A DNA stretch of 64,000 nucleotides from Lachnospiraceae bacterium (GCA_014804615.1 JAAUZL010000008.1:190255-254254); one strand, 5' to 3'. Positions 36,650 through 47,808 are shown, counted from the first letter of the stretch. Notes: generated by a model from the sequence alone, not told the origin. A program made the numbers and translations.

Positions 36650-39600
36650 CTATTTGAAATAACCCATTTCATCGAGAAATCGAGATTTGGTCACACGAAT
36701 TTGTTTTTCTTGTGCTTTATTTTCGTTAATCCAAGATTTAAACTCATCAGCTGACCACTGATTCCTTAAAACAGTTAGATGAATTGCAGCGCATTGATCG
36801 AATTCATTTTTAGGATCGCTTATATTTGTTGCAATGGCCTCTGATAGGCCATCAACTTCCTGGATATGTAAGGAGGGTGAACAGATACTATAGAGGGCCC
36901 AAGAGAATGCACGTTTTAAACCAAGAGGCGTATCTGTATCTGTATTTACCCACAGCTTAATGAGTCTATTTAAAATATCTTCATCTAAACCTAATGGAAT
37001 AATATTTGTTTCCCCATAACCCGACCAAGCAATACACCAAGCAGCACAAAAACAAGATAGAACGTCATCGCTTTTAAGGAGCCGAAGAAGGGATGAGAAG
37101 ATATTGTGAAGATTGATTTCATTATTATATTCTAACCGAGCAAAACTATTCCACATCATCATTAAAGCACCAGTAATCTGATCTTCAAAGCAACTGCATT
37201 CATTCAATAGATGTTCAATTGTTGAAAGATTAAAATCACCCCGTTCCTCATGACATATCTCAATCCACGACTCACAAAATTCAAAAATATATATAGGGTT
37301 AAGCGTTTTAAAAAGATTAACTTCGATAAATTCTCGATAAGTGGATCCATATTTACTTTTTATTATAGTACTAAAAATATACAAATTTTCTATCAGAAGA
37401 TAATCTTTCTTTTCAATTCGGACTTGATGTTCTTCAAATACTCTCTTTCTCCATATCATTTGAGTAAAAGACTTTTCTAATTGCTCCTTGCTCATAGGCA
37501 CTTCACTCGCAATACAGTTTCCTAAATGCAGAATGGCAATATCTGCCAGTGTATCCTTTTTAGTCGGAGGGTTTGACTCGCAAGTGTTAATAAGATATTC
37601 GATAACCGGCTTTGTCCATCGACCAGAAAGAACAGCGGTCAGAGGAATGACCTCGAACCAATGATCATCTGACATGTGTCCTTTAATTATTGAAAGAAAA
37701 GAAGAGTTTTCTGGGTCGGAAACCCACGCTTCAGCAATGGCCTTTGCAGTAAGATACTCTTGAAAACTTAAGTGTGAAAACTCATAAGAAGGTTCAAGAT
37801 TACCACTTTCATTTTCTTCAAGCCCTAATTGAATTAGTAAGCTACTGCGCTCTTCTACTTGGTCAATAAATTTGTATGGGGATACCTGGGTATAACCTAA
37901 TATCTCAGGTAATGCTTTTCTAGCTTGGATAATATATTGTTGTAATTGGCTCCGAGTGACTTTCTGTTGACCTTGTACTGTCATTGAATAGGCTACAAAA
38001 GCCAGTTGAGGTTCTGTCTCGTCTAAGTCCAATCGTTCGTGGGCGGCGGCGTTCCAGGTAACCAGAAGAAGCTTAATCATCTCCTCATATAAACGGCACT
38101 TTTTGGTGGGGAGGTAACCCACCCAGCGTTTTACAAAAAGTAATGTAGTCAATAGCAGCGGATTTTCTGCCAAAGCAACAATTCGAGGATCACCGATAAT
38201 AATGTCGCAGACTTTTTTTGATTCTTCCGTTGTCTGACTAGACTTCCCCATAATTGCTTCATGCCATTTTAAGCTAAGATATCGTATTTGTGTTTCATCT
38301 AAACCTGCAATAGAGTACTGCTTACAGTAACTGGTTAATGTTCCAGCCACGGTACGGAAACCAGTCTCGCGGGAAGTAATAATCAAATGGACATTAGGAT
38401 AAGTTGCTACAAAGGTTCTTAATTGATTAACAAAACAAATTCGATATTTTTCAACTAATATCTCATCTAGGCCATCAATCAAAAGCAACATATGACCACC
38501 TTGCAATCGTTCTTCAATCAAAGAATTGAACGCTGGTGCATGAAATACAATTTCAGCTCGGTGAACAATAGTTCCAATTATATCTAAAATGCTTTTGGTT
38601 GCGTTATCACCTAAATCACGGCAACGGATATACACTGGGAACCAGTCATATGCAGGTAGTTTATCATTTACTTTTTTACGCCGTTTAGGATCAGCATATG
38701 CTAAAGCTATTCGACGGATCAATGTCGATTTACCACCGCCAGGCTTAGCTAGAATTGCTACTCGGGATGTCTTGGTCAAAACTTCTCGTATAGAAGCTGA
38801 CTGTATTGTAGATTCTTTATTTGACGCACCTGTATCATTATCCTGCTGCTTTAAAACTTCGTAATTGAATGACAATGGCACAAATATACTCTCCAGACTA
38901 ACTTTAATTGCACCAGCTTCCTTATCAGTTGGCATACCTTCAAACTGAATCTCTCCCAATTCAGTTTCTAAATACTTGAAGTATGCTTCTTTTGCTCCTT
39001 GCTTGTCTAAGCTAGCATCATGAATAGTAGATAAATAGGTAAGACCCGAAAAAGGATAGACTCTTTTATCTGCTTTTGCCAAAAGGGATTCAGCAATGCT
39101 ATTAAGTAGTTGATTCCCGTCGGCATGAACGAAAGTAAAATGAGTTGCACTTTGTTGTGGGCAAAGGGAGTAATATAAAACCCATATCCACCCATATTCA
39201 CATGCAATTAAATCTGCTTCTTCGCATAAAGATAGTGTCTCATCTTTTGGAAGTGTAACCGCACTAACGGCTCTACTCAATGAACAGAGCATATTGCCTT
39301 TGATTAGTTCACGTACAACATCTGTAGGTCCCAGTAAAACCAATTCATTACGCTCGTTCCTTTTTTTTCGTACAAGAGAGCGTTCGCGTTCCTGTTCCAG
39401 GGCAGTTGCCGTGAAGCCAGATTGAGATATAAAATATCCAGTAACACTACATCCTTCTTGCTCAAAATTACCACGTTCAACATCAAGAGTACCAACAAAT
39501 TTATTGATATCAGCACCCCCTACTTTTTCTTTTTGAGCTTTACTTTCTACAAGGGCGTAGCGGTTTTCTATGCGATGTTTCAACACCATATCTACTTCTC

Positions 39601-40264
39601 GTCCCGCTCGTTGAACATCAAAGACTGCTTCCCCAAAGCCAAGGGAATGAAGTACATTATGCACTAAATAATTAAATAAGTCCCCCTTCTTATTTCGATT
39701 TGTCTCTAAAAGAAGAATACTTCGAATAATTTCATCCTTTTCAACAGAAATGCTATCAATGCTTCCAGGAAAAGATGGGCGATTCTCATGTTTTCCATCA
39801 ACACTCTGTTTTGTACTATTGATTGCGTTGTTAGGAAAAGTTCCTTTCTTACGTGGATTTTTTGTATGTTCAATTGCGTTGAGTAGATCTTTTTCTGCAA
39901 TTTTTTCCTCACCAACGGAAAATAGGTCGATGTAGACTGTTGTATCATATAATGGGTCGGGGGATACATCTTCTATGCGAATAGGTAAAAATTTCTTAAT
40001 ATTACCTTTCAAATGAGCGTTAAAAGCTGTTTGGAACTCTTTCTTGCAATATTCAGATTCCCAAAATGCAGATGATAAAACTGCAATGTAGTTTTCTGAG
40101 CATTGGAGGAATTCGCTCATTCGTGAAATGAAATCGTCCCCCGGCGAGATATCCCAAGCTTGAAGATAGACGGTATATTTATTTTCTTCCAATGTTCCAG
40201 CAATCCATTTAGCCCAATCTTTGTCATTTTTATTGTAACTTACGAAAAAATCTTTTTTATCCAT
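36650..40264 (-). CDS. TIR + PD-(D/E)XK nuclease-like + NACHT NTPase protein
   Basis: N-term DFFVSYNKNDKDWAKWIAGTLEE..YTVYLQAWDISPGDDF..SSAFWESEYCKKEF (TIR); REVDMVLKHRIENRYALVESKAQK (D-xn-ExK); NACHT AILAKPGGGKSTLIRRIA and MLLLIDGLDEI. Confidence 0.88.
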   Translation of the reverse strand: MDKKDFFVSYNKNDKDWAKWIAGTLEENKYTVYLQAWDISPGDDFISRMSEFLQCSENYIAVLSSAFWESEYCKKEFQTAFNAHLKGNIKKFLPIRIEDVSPDPLYDTTVYIDLFSVGEEKIAEKDLLNAIEHTKNPRKKGTFPNNAINSTKQSVDGKHENRPSFPGSIDSISVEKDEIIRSILLLETNRNKKGDLFNYLVHNVLHSLGFGEAVFDVQRAGREVDMVLKHRIENRYALVESKAQKEKVGGADINKFVGTLDVERGNFEQEGCSVTGYFISQSGFTATALEQERERSLVRKKRNERNELVLLGPTDVVRELIKGNMLCSLSRAVSAVTLPKDETLSLCEEADLIACEYGWIWVLYYSLCPQQSATHFTFVHADGNQLLNSIAESLLAKADKRVYPFSGLTYLSTIHDASLDKQGAKEAYFKYLETELGEIQFEGMPTDKEAGAIKVSLESIFVPLSFNYEVLKQQDNDTGASNKESTIQSASIREVLTKTSRVAILAKPGGGKSTLIRRIALAYADPKRRKKVNDKLPAYDWFPVYIRCRDLGDNATKSILDIIGTIVHRAEIVFHAPAFNSLIEERLQGGHMLLLIDGLDEILVEKYRICFVNQLRTFVATYPNVHLIITSRETGFRTVAGTLTSYCKQYSIAGLDETQIRYLSLKWHEAIMGKSSQTTEESKKVCDIIIGDPRIVALAENPLLLTTLLFVKRWVGYLPTKKCRLYEEMIKLLLVTWNAAAHERLDLDETEPQLAFVAYSMTVQGQQKVTRSQLQQYIIQARKALPEILGYTQVSPYKFIDQVEERSSLLIQLGLEENESGNLEPSYEFSHLSFQEYLTAKAIAEAWVSDPENSSFLSIIKGHMSDDHWFEVIPLTAVLSGRWTKPVIEYLINTCESNPPTKKDTLADIAILHLGNCIASEVPMSKEQLEKSFTQMIWRKRVFEEHQVRIEKKDYLLIENLYIFSTIIKSKYGSTYREFIEVNLFKTLNPIYIFEFCESWIEICHEERGDFNLSTIEHLLNECSCFEDQITGALMMMWNSFARLEYNNEINLHNIFSSLLRLLKSDDVLSCFCAAWCIAWSGYGETNIIPLGLDEDILNRLIKLWVNTDTDTPLGLKRAFSWALYSICSPSLHIQEVDGLSEAIATNISDPKNEFDQCAAIHLTVLRNQWSADEFKSWINENKAQEKQIRVTKSRFLDEMGYFK

Positions 40265-40545
40265 AGAGTATTACACCTTTTTTAATTTGAAGATTTGTAA
40301 CCACATTATACGTTCAATTTCTATGTTTATCAACAATTTTTTCCATAATATAAAAAAAATGGTTTTTTCACTGAATAGATTTTTGATTTGATAATAGATA
40401 TGGTTATAAGAATAGCTCTAATTCTTTTTCAGTAAGTTCGTGAAATGGTGTAGAGGTTCTTAAGAAATAATTTATCGATTTCCATACCAATCCTTCATAG
40501 AATTTAAGACAATTAATACAATTTCAAACTACAAGTTTTCCACAC

Positions 40546-40842
40546 TCATTTGTGCTCATTAACATACCCGCATTGTTCATCCCTTGCTACAGCTAATTCC
40601 TTATTATAATCCACCACCTGAGATATCGGAATCACCATATTTCCCAATTCCAAGAATGCTCTCATTTTAGGAGTTACTACCTCTTCGTCATCAAAAAACT
40701 TATTATCCTCCTCCATAAATATCTTTTCAATTTCCGGATTCATTTCATCAAAATCGTAATCATCATTATACAAATCCTGTCCTTTTGCAATCCCAATCCT
40801 ACTTGCCACATTTCCTGATATATCAATTATATAAGACACCAT
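40546..40842 (-). pseudogene. Antitoxin-gene remnant
   Basis: SRIGIAKGQDLYNDDYDFDEMNPEIEKIF matches the antitoxin at 35766-35996 but has an unrelated N-terminus and no adjacent toxin. Confidence 0.6.
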
Positions 40843-41030
40843 TCTTCGACAAAAAAGAAAACTCTTGTATCAAATTAAGGAAATGCCTGCATCTTACTCT
40901 ACTTCGACGCTGAATAAAGTAGATGCAAACATTTCACTGCATTTTAGAGATAGATATGCTTACTGATCCTGCTATAATATAATCACCTACAACTTCGGTA
41001 TTAGCAGTTCTTTATCAGTTTCCGAAATTT

Positions 41031-41237
41031 TCATTGCTTCCATTGCCTGCTCTGCTGTCCATCCCATGATTTCCATAAGATTTTAATAGAATCAAACAAG
41101 GTCTTGATTCTTGTCTCTTCGGCTCTCTCATTAGCTCTTTTCTCTGCCAGCTTTTCAAACACTGTACTCATGTTTCCCGGTCTCTCTGTCTCTCTAAATA
41201 CTGACATCATTCGCAATTCATCATAACAATCCCACAT
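41031..41237 (-). pseudogene. Fragment of Rpn/PD-(D/E)XK transposase-like gene
   Basis: Short ORF ELRMMSVFRETERPGNMSTVFEKLAEKRANERAEETRI resembling the C-terminal region of such proteins; truncated. Confidence 0.35.
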
Positions 41238-41718
41238 GTGTCAACACTATATTATAAAGTTTCTTATCAAGCCTTATACCATTAGCCAGCATCATATCCA
41301 GACACATCTTTACATCTGATGACTGAATTAACCCTTTGTCATACGCAAGCATAAGAATACCTACAGTCCCAATATACCTGACATTCAACTGCTTCGCAAC
41401 ACTGCGACCCTTGTGCTCATCCATAAGCAACAAGTCTGCCTTCTGCTCATCATACATGATAAGTGCTTCGCTTTCTCCGGCATCTAACCCTGTAACTAAA
41501 CGCAACACATTCACAGATTTTACATTCTCCACAGAAATCATTTTCAGGAAATCCAACATTTTAACTGTCTTAGCTTCCTTTGAATATACCGGATTTTCCG
41601 TCAGTTCTCTGTAAACTGCTTTCGGGATCAGCACATTACCATATAATTTCTGCAGCAATTCCAGATGATTTGCTTTCAGCAGCGAGATAATAGGTGTTGT
41701 ATCAGATATTACAATCAT
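41221..41718 (-). CDS. DUF3368 PIN-like toxin
   Basis: MIVISDTTPIISLLKANHLELLQKLYGNVLIPKAVYREL...GLDAGESEALIMYDEQKADLLLMDEHKGR. Confidence 0.88.
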   Translation of the reverse strand: MIVISDTTPIISLLKANHLELLQKLYGNVLIPKAVYRELTENPVYSKEAKTVKMLDFLKMISVENVKSVNVLRLVTGLDAGESEALIMYDEQKADLLLMDEHKGRSVAKQLNVRYIGTVGILMLAYDKGLIQSSDVKMCLDMMLANGIRLDKKLYNIVLTHVGLL

Positions 41719-41990
41719 GGCATCACTTCCTTTAAATGACGAACTATTTCCAATTCTTCATCCAATTCCTCGTCCGTCATCTCAATATAGGAAAGCCCAA
41801 GCTTTCCGTATAACGTAATCAAATCCATTTTAAAGATACCCAATATCTCAGCCGCTCTTCCGTGGGAAATGATCCCCCTCCGAATATACGGATATAATAT
41901 CATAGCATTTCTTTCAAGCTGATCTTCCTCACTACTTGGTTTTGCAAATGTTATCAGTTTTTCCGGCATCTCCAAGCTTACTATTGCCAT
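41715..41990 (-). CDS. UPF0175 family antitoxin-like protein
   Basis: Overlaps DUF3368 gene by 4 nt; ILYPYIRRGIISHGRAAEILGIFKMDLITLYGKLGLSYIEMTDEELDEEL. Confidence 0.88.
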   Translation of the reverse strand: MAIVSLEMPEKLITFAKPSSEEDQLERNAMILYPYIRRGIISHGRAAEILGIFKMDLITLYGKLGLSYIEMTDEELDEELEIVRHLKEVMP

Positions 41991-42069
41991 AATATAATAA
42001 CACCTCCTATCGTCTTTTAAGTTAACTCAATCTTATCATTATTATTCTCTTTCTTCAACTGTTACTATA

Positions 42070-42507
42070 TCAATACACACTTTTCTCTTCCCGTTCCAGA
42101 ACATGCCTAAACTGCTCCAACTCCAATTCCGCTTTCCAGTTCCTCCTTTCTGCTGACCTCTCTTTATCAAATAGATAAGCCGCACCATCCAATATATCTA
42201 CAATCGTTACCACAAGTGCCAGAAAATCCCGTTTCAATTCCTGATAACCTTCTTCCGACAATGAGAAATCGCCCGACTGTATTTGTCCGGCGATTTCTTT
42301 CATAACTTCCTGCATTTCCTGTAAGGCATCCACTATTCGTTGTATATTTTCCCTCTTACCGACTACGGTAATATAGGAGTACACACAGCTTCTTGTAATA
42401 AAATCTTTCTTATAAATACCGCTTAATGCGGCTCTCTGTTCTATAATTGCCCTCGCCCATGCACTAGGACGAAAGGCTATCGTTGATTCCTTATGCTTTC
42501 CTGGCAT
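42070..42507 (-). CDS. MobC-like / relaxosome-type protein
   Basis: STIAFRPSAWARAIIEQRAALSGIYKKDFITRSC..., ribbon-helix-helix-like N-terminus followed by helices. Confidence 0.45.
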   Translation of the reverse strand: MPGKHKESTIAFRPSAWARAIIEQRAALSGIYKKDFITRSCVYSYITVVGKRENIQRIVDALQEMQEVMKEIAGQIQSGDFSLSEEGYQELKRDFLALVVTIVDILDGAAYLFDKERSAERRNWKAELELEQFRHVLEREEKSVY

Positions 42508-43594
42508 TGCTATCTTCCTCCTCTTCAACTACTCCTTCTACAAGACAATTTAACTGCTCCGCAAGATTCCTCGATTGATCTGGGTATAGGTGAGAATATG
42601 TATCGAGTGTTGTCTGAATTTTTTCATGTCCAAGTCTCTCCGAGACAAGTTTAGGCTGCACCCCTAATTTTGAAATTAAAAGTGATGCATGGCTGTGCCT
42701 CAGATCATGCAATCTGATTTTTTTCACGCCAGATAATCCTGTTCCTCTAATCATTTCTTTCTCTAAATATGATTTTGTTATCATGAACAATCTGTCATTT
42801 GCCATCATGCCATACAGTTTGCTGACATACTCTTCTAATTCTGCCACCAGAAAATCTGGAAGAGTAATAATCCTTTTTCCCTTTACGGTTTTTGGTTCTG
42901 TAACCACATCCCTGCCATTGATTCTCTGACAGGATTTCGTGATTGATAAAGTCATTTTGTCCGCATCAAAATCAGCCAGCGTAAGAGCAAGCAGTTCTCC
43001 AAGGCGAATGCCCGTCCAATAAAGTGTCAGAAACGCATAATAAGAGACAGGCTTATCCTTTACAAACTCAATAAAAGTTTCAAATTCTTCCTGTGTCCAA
43101 AACCTCATTTCTTCTGCCTTTCCCTTTCCCATAGATCCCGCCTGTGTACATGGGTTTCTAGGCAAGTCATAATACCTTACAGCATAATTGAATATTGCGC
43201 TAAGCTGATTATTGATAGTTTTTAGGTAGGTTTGAGAATATCCCTGTTTCATAATGCTATTCTGCCACCGCCGTATATCTGCCGCTGTTATATCGGCAAT
43301 CTTTTTATTTCCAAAATATGGCAATACTTTAAGTTCTACAATATAATCCTTAGTTCGCACTGTATTTTCCCGCAAACGTTCTTTCATATCGTCCCTGTAA
43401 AGCTGCCAGAATGAAGCAAAATCCATATCCAAATTATGTGATTGCTGATTAATAAATTTATTTGCCCATTCAGTTGCCTCTTTCCTAGTTTTGAAATTAC
43501 GTTTATGCTTTTTAATATTCTTTCCCCTATAATCCTTATAATAGAATTGAATATCCCAAAGTCCTTTTTCATTTTTTGTAACAGTCATATTCAT
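42491..43594 (-). CDS. Tyrosine recombinase / integrase
   Basis: Arm-binding AP2-like N-terminus; catalytic TGIRLGELLAL, HDLRHSHASLLI, LGHEKIQTTLDTYSHL. Confidence 0.95.
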   Translation of the reverse strand: MNMTVTKNEKGLWDIQFYYKDYRGKNIKKHKRNFKTRKEATEWANKFINQQSHNLDMDFASFWQLYRDDMKERLRENTVRTKDYIVELKVLPYFGNKKIADITAADIRRWQNSIMKQGYSQTYLKTINNQLSAIFNYAVRYYDLPRNPCTQAGSMGKGKAEEMRFWTQEEFETFIEFVKDKPVSYYAFLTLYWTGIRLGELLALTLADFDADKMTLSITKSCQRINGRDVVTEPKTVKGKRIITLPDFLVAELEEYVSKLYGMMANDRLFMITKSYLEKEMIRGTGLSGVKKIRLHDLRHSHASLLISKLGVQPKLVSERLGHEKIQTTLDTYSHLYPDQSRNLAEQLNCLVEGVVEEEEDSNARKA

Positions 43595-43649
43595 ACATCC
43601 CTTCTAAAATTTTCCCCAAGAGTTTTTTCTCTTGGGGAGTAAAAATGAT

Positions 43650-43835
43650 TTATACCGTCATACCGTACAGTCGCTCTGCAAGAAATTTTTTAGGGACTTT
43701 GCCCGCTGTAACTATGTAACCCTGCATTGCCAATTCCTCATTCAATTGCTTGACAACTTTGTAGGCTTTTGCTCTGGACACGCCTAGAATCTCCATAACC
43801 TCCTGCGCTGTGTAATACAAACATGCCTGTGCCAT
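43650..43835 (-). CDS. Excisionase-like HTH protein
   Basis: YYTAQEVMEILGVSRAKAYKVVKQLNEEL, directly upstream of integrase. Confidence 0.75.
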   Translation of the reverse strand: MAQACLYYTAQEVMEILGVSRAKAYKVVKQLNEELAMQGYIVTAGKVPKKFLAERLYGMTV

Positions 43836-43849
43836 ATTTTATCCTCCTT

Positions 43850-45868
43850 CTACTCTTTGTGAAGTACCTTGCCACTGATAAAGGCTCTACGCACTTGATA
43901 AAGGTCATCCTCATCTATTTCCTTTTTGTCCAACCCGCATATCTTATCTATATCCGGAAGAATCTGTTCCACCATCAGATCATCTATCCGTTCCATCAAG
44001 ATTTCCATATACGGGTGCCCAATATTTATCTGAATCACTGGTTTGTACTCTACGATACAGCGCTTTTCCATCATCGGTTCTCCGTAATTGAATTTACCAT
44101 TCTTCTCATCACGAACTATGCACACAGGGTATTTAACGGCCGTTCTTCCCCAATAGCCATCTGATCGCCGTTGTTTGTAAATAATCTGCATTTTCTTCAG
44201 CAGCATTGGTAAATGATCTATCATCTCATCCGCTGAAACACATGAAACCGGGTACTCATTTAACACATCGCTTACAGCTATATACAATAGCCTCATCAGT
44301 CTCTCCTCCCTAACGATCACATATGGTTTCCCAACACTCAGATCATGCTGCACCTGCGAATTTCTTAAGAGAGATTTTTCATAATCCTCTATAAATAGGA
44401 TATCATCATCCTCTTGAAGCATAAAATAATCTTGCCGATATTTATACCCACTCTCTGCATATTTCATATTGTTTTGATAACGTGCGGTTCGTACCTTGCA
44501 GTCTCTCACCACATTGTACAAGGCTTTTTGAACAACCATCTGCTCGCCGCCTAATAGCGCGAATGTATTATCGCACAGAGATTCTATCGCTAACTCTGCT
44601 GCCTCATTGCATCTAACAATAAATTCATGCGTCAAATCGCTCTCACTAAAATACTTTTCTAGTAAGACATATGCCATTTCAACCATATATCTGTTTTCAT
44701 TGAGTCTTGTAGCATTTCCGATATCCCCGTATATCCTGTTTCCATTTCTCATTTCGCTAAGCTTGTCCATGATAAGCGTTTTGAAATCATTATCTTCCAT
44801 TTTAGTAATGAGCCATTTAATGTAACCAGCGCACACGGTTGTGACCCATAACGGGTTCTTCTGCAAAGTGCGCAATATCTCAGAATTTCTAGGCTCCTTT
44901 AAGAATCCATCAACGTTTAGATATAGGAGTCTCGCGTTTTGAGACTCTTGTGTCTGCATATACTCGCCTGTAATCAGTGCGCATGTATCAATTAGTTGCG
45001 CTTTTGGCTGTCCTCTCATCACGTCCGTTAGCCTCCCATTAAAAACACTCCTCAAGATATCGTCAATTTTGATCTGAGCACTGTTTTTTCGTTCTCGTAC
45101 AGACTCCTTTTTGACATCATCGAACAGGAATACGCTTCCAGAAGAATCACACAAACTTTTCAAGACATAATTTCTATTTGCGGTTGCACTTACAAAATTG
45201 CTGTTCAGCTCTTCATCCTCAAATAGATACGCGCTAACTACTTTCGCGAGGCTGGTCTTACCTGAGCCGCTATCACCTGCTAACCAAAGCGTAATTTTCA
45301 TAAATGCCGATTCACCAATCTTTTTAAAATATCCGTTTGTGATTGCCATGATATTTAATAAAAATAACGGATAAAACACCTTTGGATTGTGATTATATTC
45401 TCTAAACATTTCTTTAATCACCTCCTTAACTTCTTTTTGGCCCATAATCGTTTCCGGCGGAAGGAAATACCCCTCAACCCCTGAATAAATTTGAGGATCA
45501 AACCCTTTTTTGCAAATACTTCCGTTGGAAAATACAAAAACCCACTTATTATTTACCTGCTGCAGACCATTTCGATCAGTTTGGTACCGAATATCTTTCT
45601 CATCAAACTGCTTTCGCAGTATCTTCTCACGAAGCTGCGTGTACAGTTCATCCTCATCAATATCACCGAGAGCAATATTTCGTAAAAATCTCGTCCGTCG
45701 GATATTGTTTTCAGAAACCTGAAAGCTGAAGCATTCACCGGGCGCTTGCACGCTAATACCATATGCAACCGAATGCTTGTTTACCAGCACAATCTTGTTA
45801 ATTGACAAGAATATTCCATCCACCACTTTAATGCTATTTGCATTTTGTTTTTCTACTTGATTATTCAT
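43850..45868 (-). CDS. DUF927-like helicase/ATPase
   Basis: Walker A LWLAGDSGSGKTSLAKV; VFLFDDVKKES; size and context of plasmid/IME replication-type proteins. Confidence 0.65.
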   Translation of the reverse strand: MNNQVEKQNANSIKVVDGIFLSINKIVLVNKHSVAYGISVQAPGECFSFQVSENNIRRTRFLRNIALGDIDEDELYTQLREKILRKQFDEKDIRYQTDRNGLQQVNNKWVFVFSNGSICKKGFDPQIYSGVEGYFLPPETIMGQKEVKEVIKEMFREYNHNPKVFYPLFLLNIMAITNGYFKKIGESAFMKITLWLAGDSGSGKTSLAKVVSAYLFEDEELNSNFVSATANRNYVLKSLCDSSGSVFLFDDVKKESVRERKNSAQIKIDDILRSVFNGRLTDVMRGQPKAQLIDTCALITGEYMQTQESQNARLLYLNVDGFLKEPRNSEILRTLQKNPLWVTTVCAGYIKWLITKMEDNDFKTLIMDKLSEMRNGNRIYGDIGNATRLNENRYMVEMAYVLLEKYFSESDLTHEFIVRCNEAAELAIESLCDNTFALLGGEQMVVQKALYNVVRDCKVRTARYQNNMKYAESGYKYRQDYFMLQEDDDILFIEDYEKSLLRNSQVQHDLSVGKPYVIVREERLMRLLYIAVSDVLNEYPVSCVSADEMIDHLPMLLKKMQIIYKQRRSDGYWGRTAVKYPVCIVRDEKNGKFNYGEPMMEKRCIVEYKPVIQINIGHPYMEILMERIDDLMVEQILPDIDKICGLDKKEIDEDDLYQVRRAFISGKVLHKE

Positions 45869-46057
45869 AGAAATTTCCTCCTCGCATAATATTTGGGGGA
45901 CATGTCCTGGTTATAATCCTACCAATTTCAAAAACAAACTTATATACTAAATCCTTCCGCGAATCAAAGAATTATTAACATAAAATGCCACATTTTTTGC
46001 TTTTTGCGTAAAAAATAGGGGAAGCGTTGTGCGCCTCCCCTTCCATTTAGAAATACA

Positions 46058-47485
46058 CTATTTACTCGGATATAAAAGTTCTCTATACGGCATATAATCC
46101 AGTACTGTTTTTTTTCGGATATGCTTTAAGTAAAAAATACAATCAAGATATTCTTTCCTTATTTTTTTATGATAGCGTTTAGAATAATAATCTCTAAGTT
46201 TCTCCTTATCCTCTCTATAAGCTGCATCTGTTAAATCTCCTTCCCAGCTTTCACCAGCCGAAATACTAATATCACCCTGGATTGATTTTGTGATCATATT
46301 CAGTTCGTATAATGCTTCCACTTTCATGTCTACAACATCATCGTCTTTATTCCTCTTATGCTTAAAGAGTCCTATATTTTCTACAATCATATTACAAGCA
46401 TATATATAATCCTCTTTTCTCCACCTATCGTTTTCTATTACCTCTAACAGTTCTTTGGTAGAAGCTTTCCTAATCATTGCTCGTAAACATTTATCATCAA
46501 AATTATTCTCATAATACTTAGAAAAGAATTGTATTGGCAATTTCGGGAAGCAATCATAAGCCTCCTTCACTTCCCCTTTAAACGCTGTGCCCCTTCGAAA
46601 AAATTTTTCCACGTATTCTTGGTCTTTCTCATACCTCTCCAGAAATTCCCATGTATTAAAAATATCCTCCACCTTACGCAACTCATCTATAGTATCGAAA
46701 AGACTCAGCCACTTTATATACCATTTACTAAGCTTTTCATATAAATTAATATAAACAGCTTTGCGAGTATCTTTACTAAATAATCTTTTAACATACTGCC
46801 CGTTCATTCTATCCAAGAAACAATCAATTACTATTCTCTCTATGGTTTTTTTGTGTTCTTGATACGTATTCCACGCCTTGTTATCAATACTTTCTTCATC
46901 GCTTTTATTGCCAACCTCTTTTTCATTTCCCCCTGACTTTTGTCCACTATACAATTCAAATCTGGATTCATCTATCTTCCCAATATATCTCCAAACCTTG
47001 TCCAGTTCATTCCTTGATCTGGGCTTGCCCTTACATGAATCAAACATTTTCAATTCCTTGATTTGATCTATCAAACAAAAAAGTTTCCTAACCTCTTTTA
47101 TCTGATCCTCTGACTGTGCTTTCATTAAATATTCGTCCTTTGTCCATGGTAATAGATTTTGAAGAATATCAATAATCCTAATCATGTTTTCATATGAGCT
47201 TTCCTTCTCCATCTCTTTATCCAGCCCAAACAAATTCTCCAGATTTATTCTTACTTCGCTTACATCTTCTCCTGCAAAAATGAAGTACCCTTTGCTCTTA
47301 CCAGACGAAATACGTACTTGGCTACTTCTATACCAATTTATCATTTCTTCTTGAAATCCAAGCTTTTCGAGTATCTCTCTAAATTTTCTTACTAATTCAT
47401 CTCTTTCACGCTTTACCTCGTCCTTATTCCTTCCATCCTCTTCTAGCAGATCAACCACTGTCCAATAGCCTCTTTTTAAACTCAC
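46058..47485 (-). CDS. Hypothetical protein (475 aa)
   Basis: Intact charged ORF, no family recognised. Confidence 0.6.
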   Translation of the reverse strand: MSLKRGYWTVVDLLEEDGRNKDEVKRERDELVRKFREILEKLGFQEEMINWYRSSQVRISSGKSKGYFIFAGEDVSEVRINLENLFGLDKEMEKESSYENMIRIIDILQNLLPWTKDEYLMKAQSEDQIKEVRKLFCLIDQIKELKMFDSCKGKPRSRNELDKVWRYIGKIDESRFELYSGQKSGGNEKEVGNKSDEESIDNKAWNTYQEHKKTIERIVIDCFLDRMNGQYVKRLFSKDTRKAVYINLYEKLSKWYIKWLSLFDTIDELRKVEDIFNTWEFLERYEKDQEYVEKFFRRGTAFKGEVKEAYDCFPKLPIQFFSKYYENNFDDKCLRAMIRKASTKELLEVIENDRWRKEDYIYACNMIVENIGLFKHKRNKDDDVVDMKVEALYELNMITKSIQGDISISAGESWEGDLTDAAYREDKEKLRDYYSKRYHKKIRKEYLDCIFYLKHIRKKTVLDYMPYRELLYPSK

Positions 47486-47808
47486 AACAACACCTCAATA
47501 GATTTTTCCATATACGTCTCCATCATATAAAAATCGGACAAACTATAAAAAAGCATATTTATTTCAATCTTTCATTCACCACTTGCCTCATCCCTGCTAC
47601 CCATAATATGGCAATCATGTGACTTTGTCCAGTACGATCATTGCCCCGTCTTCTTGATTCTTACAGCATATAACAATGAATTTGCCAAAAATGTGACATG
47701 GCCAAAGTTTATCATCCAGTCATGTCACATTTTTAAGCAAGTACAATATTTACCCTTTTCATGGTTTCTCGCAAACCATAAAAACCACATTAGTGTATTC
47801 TTTTTATT

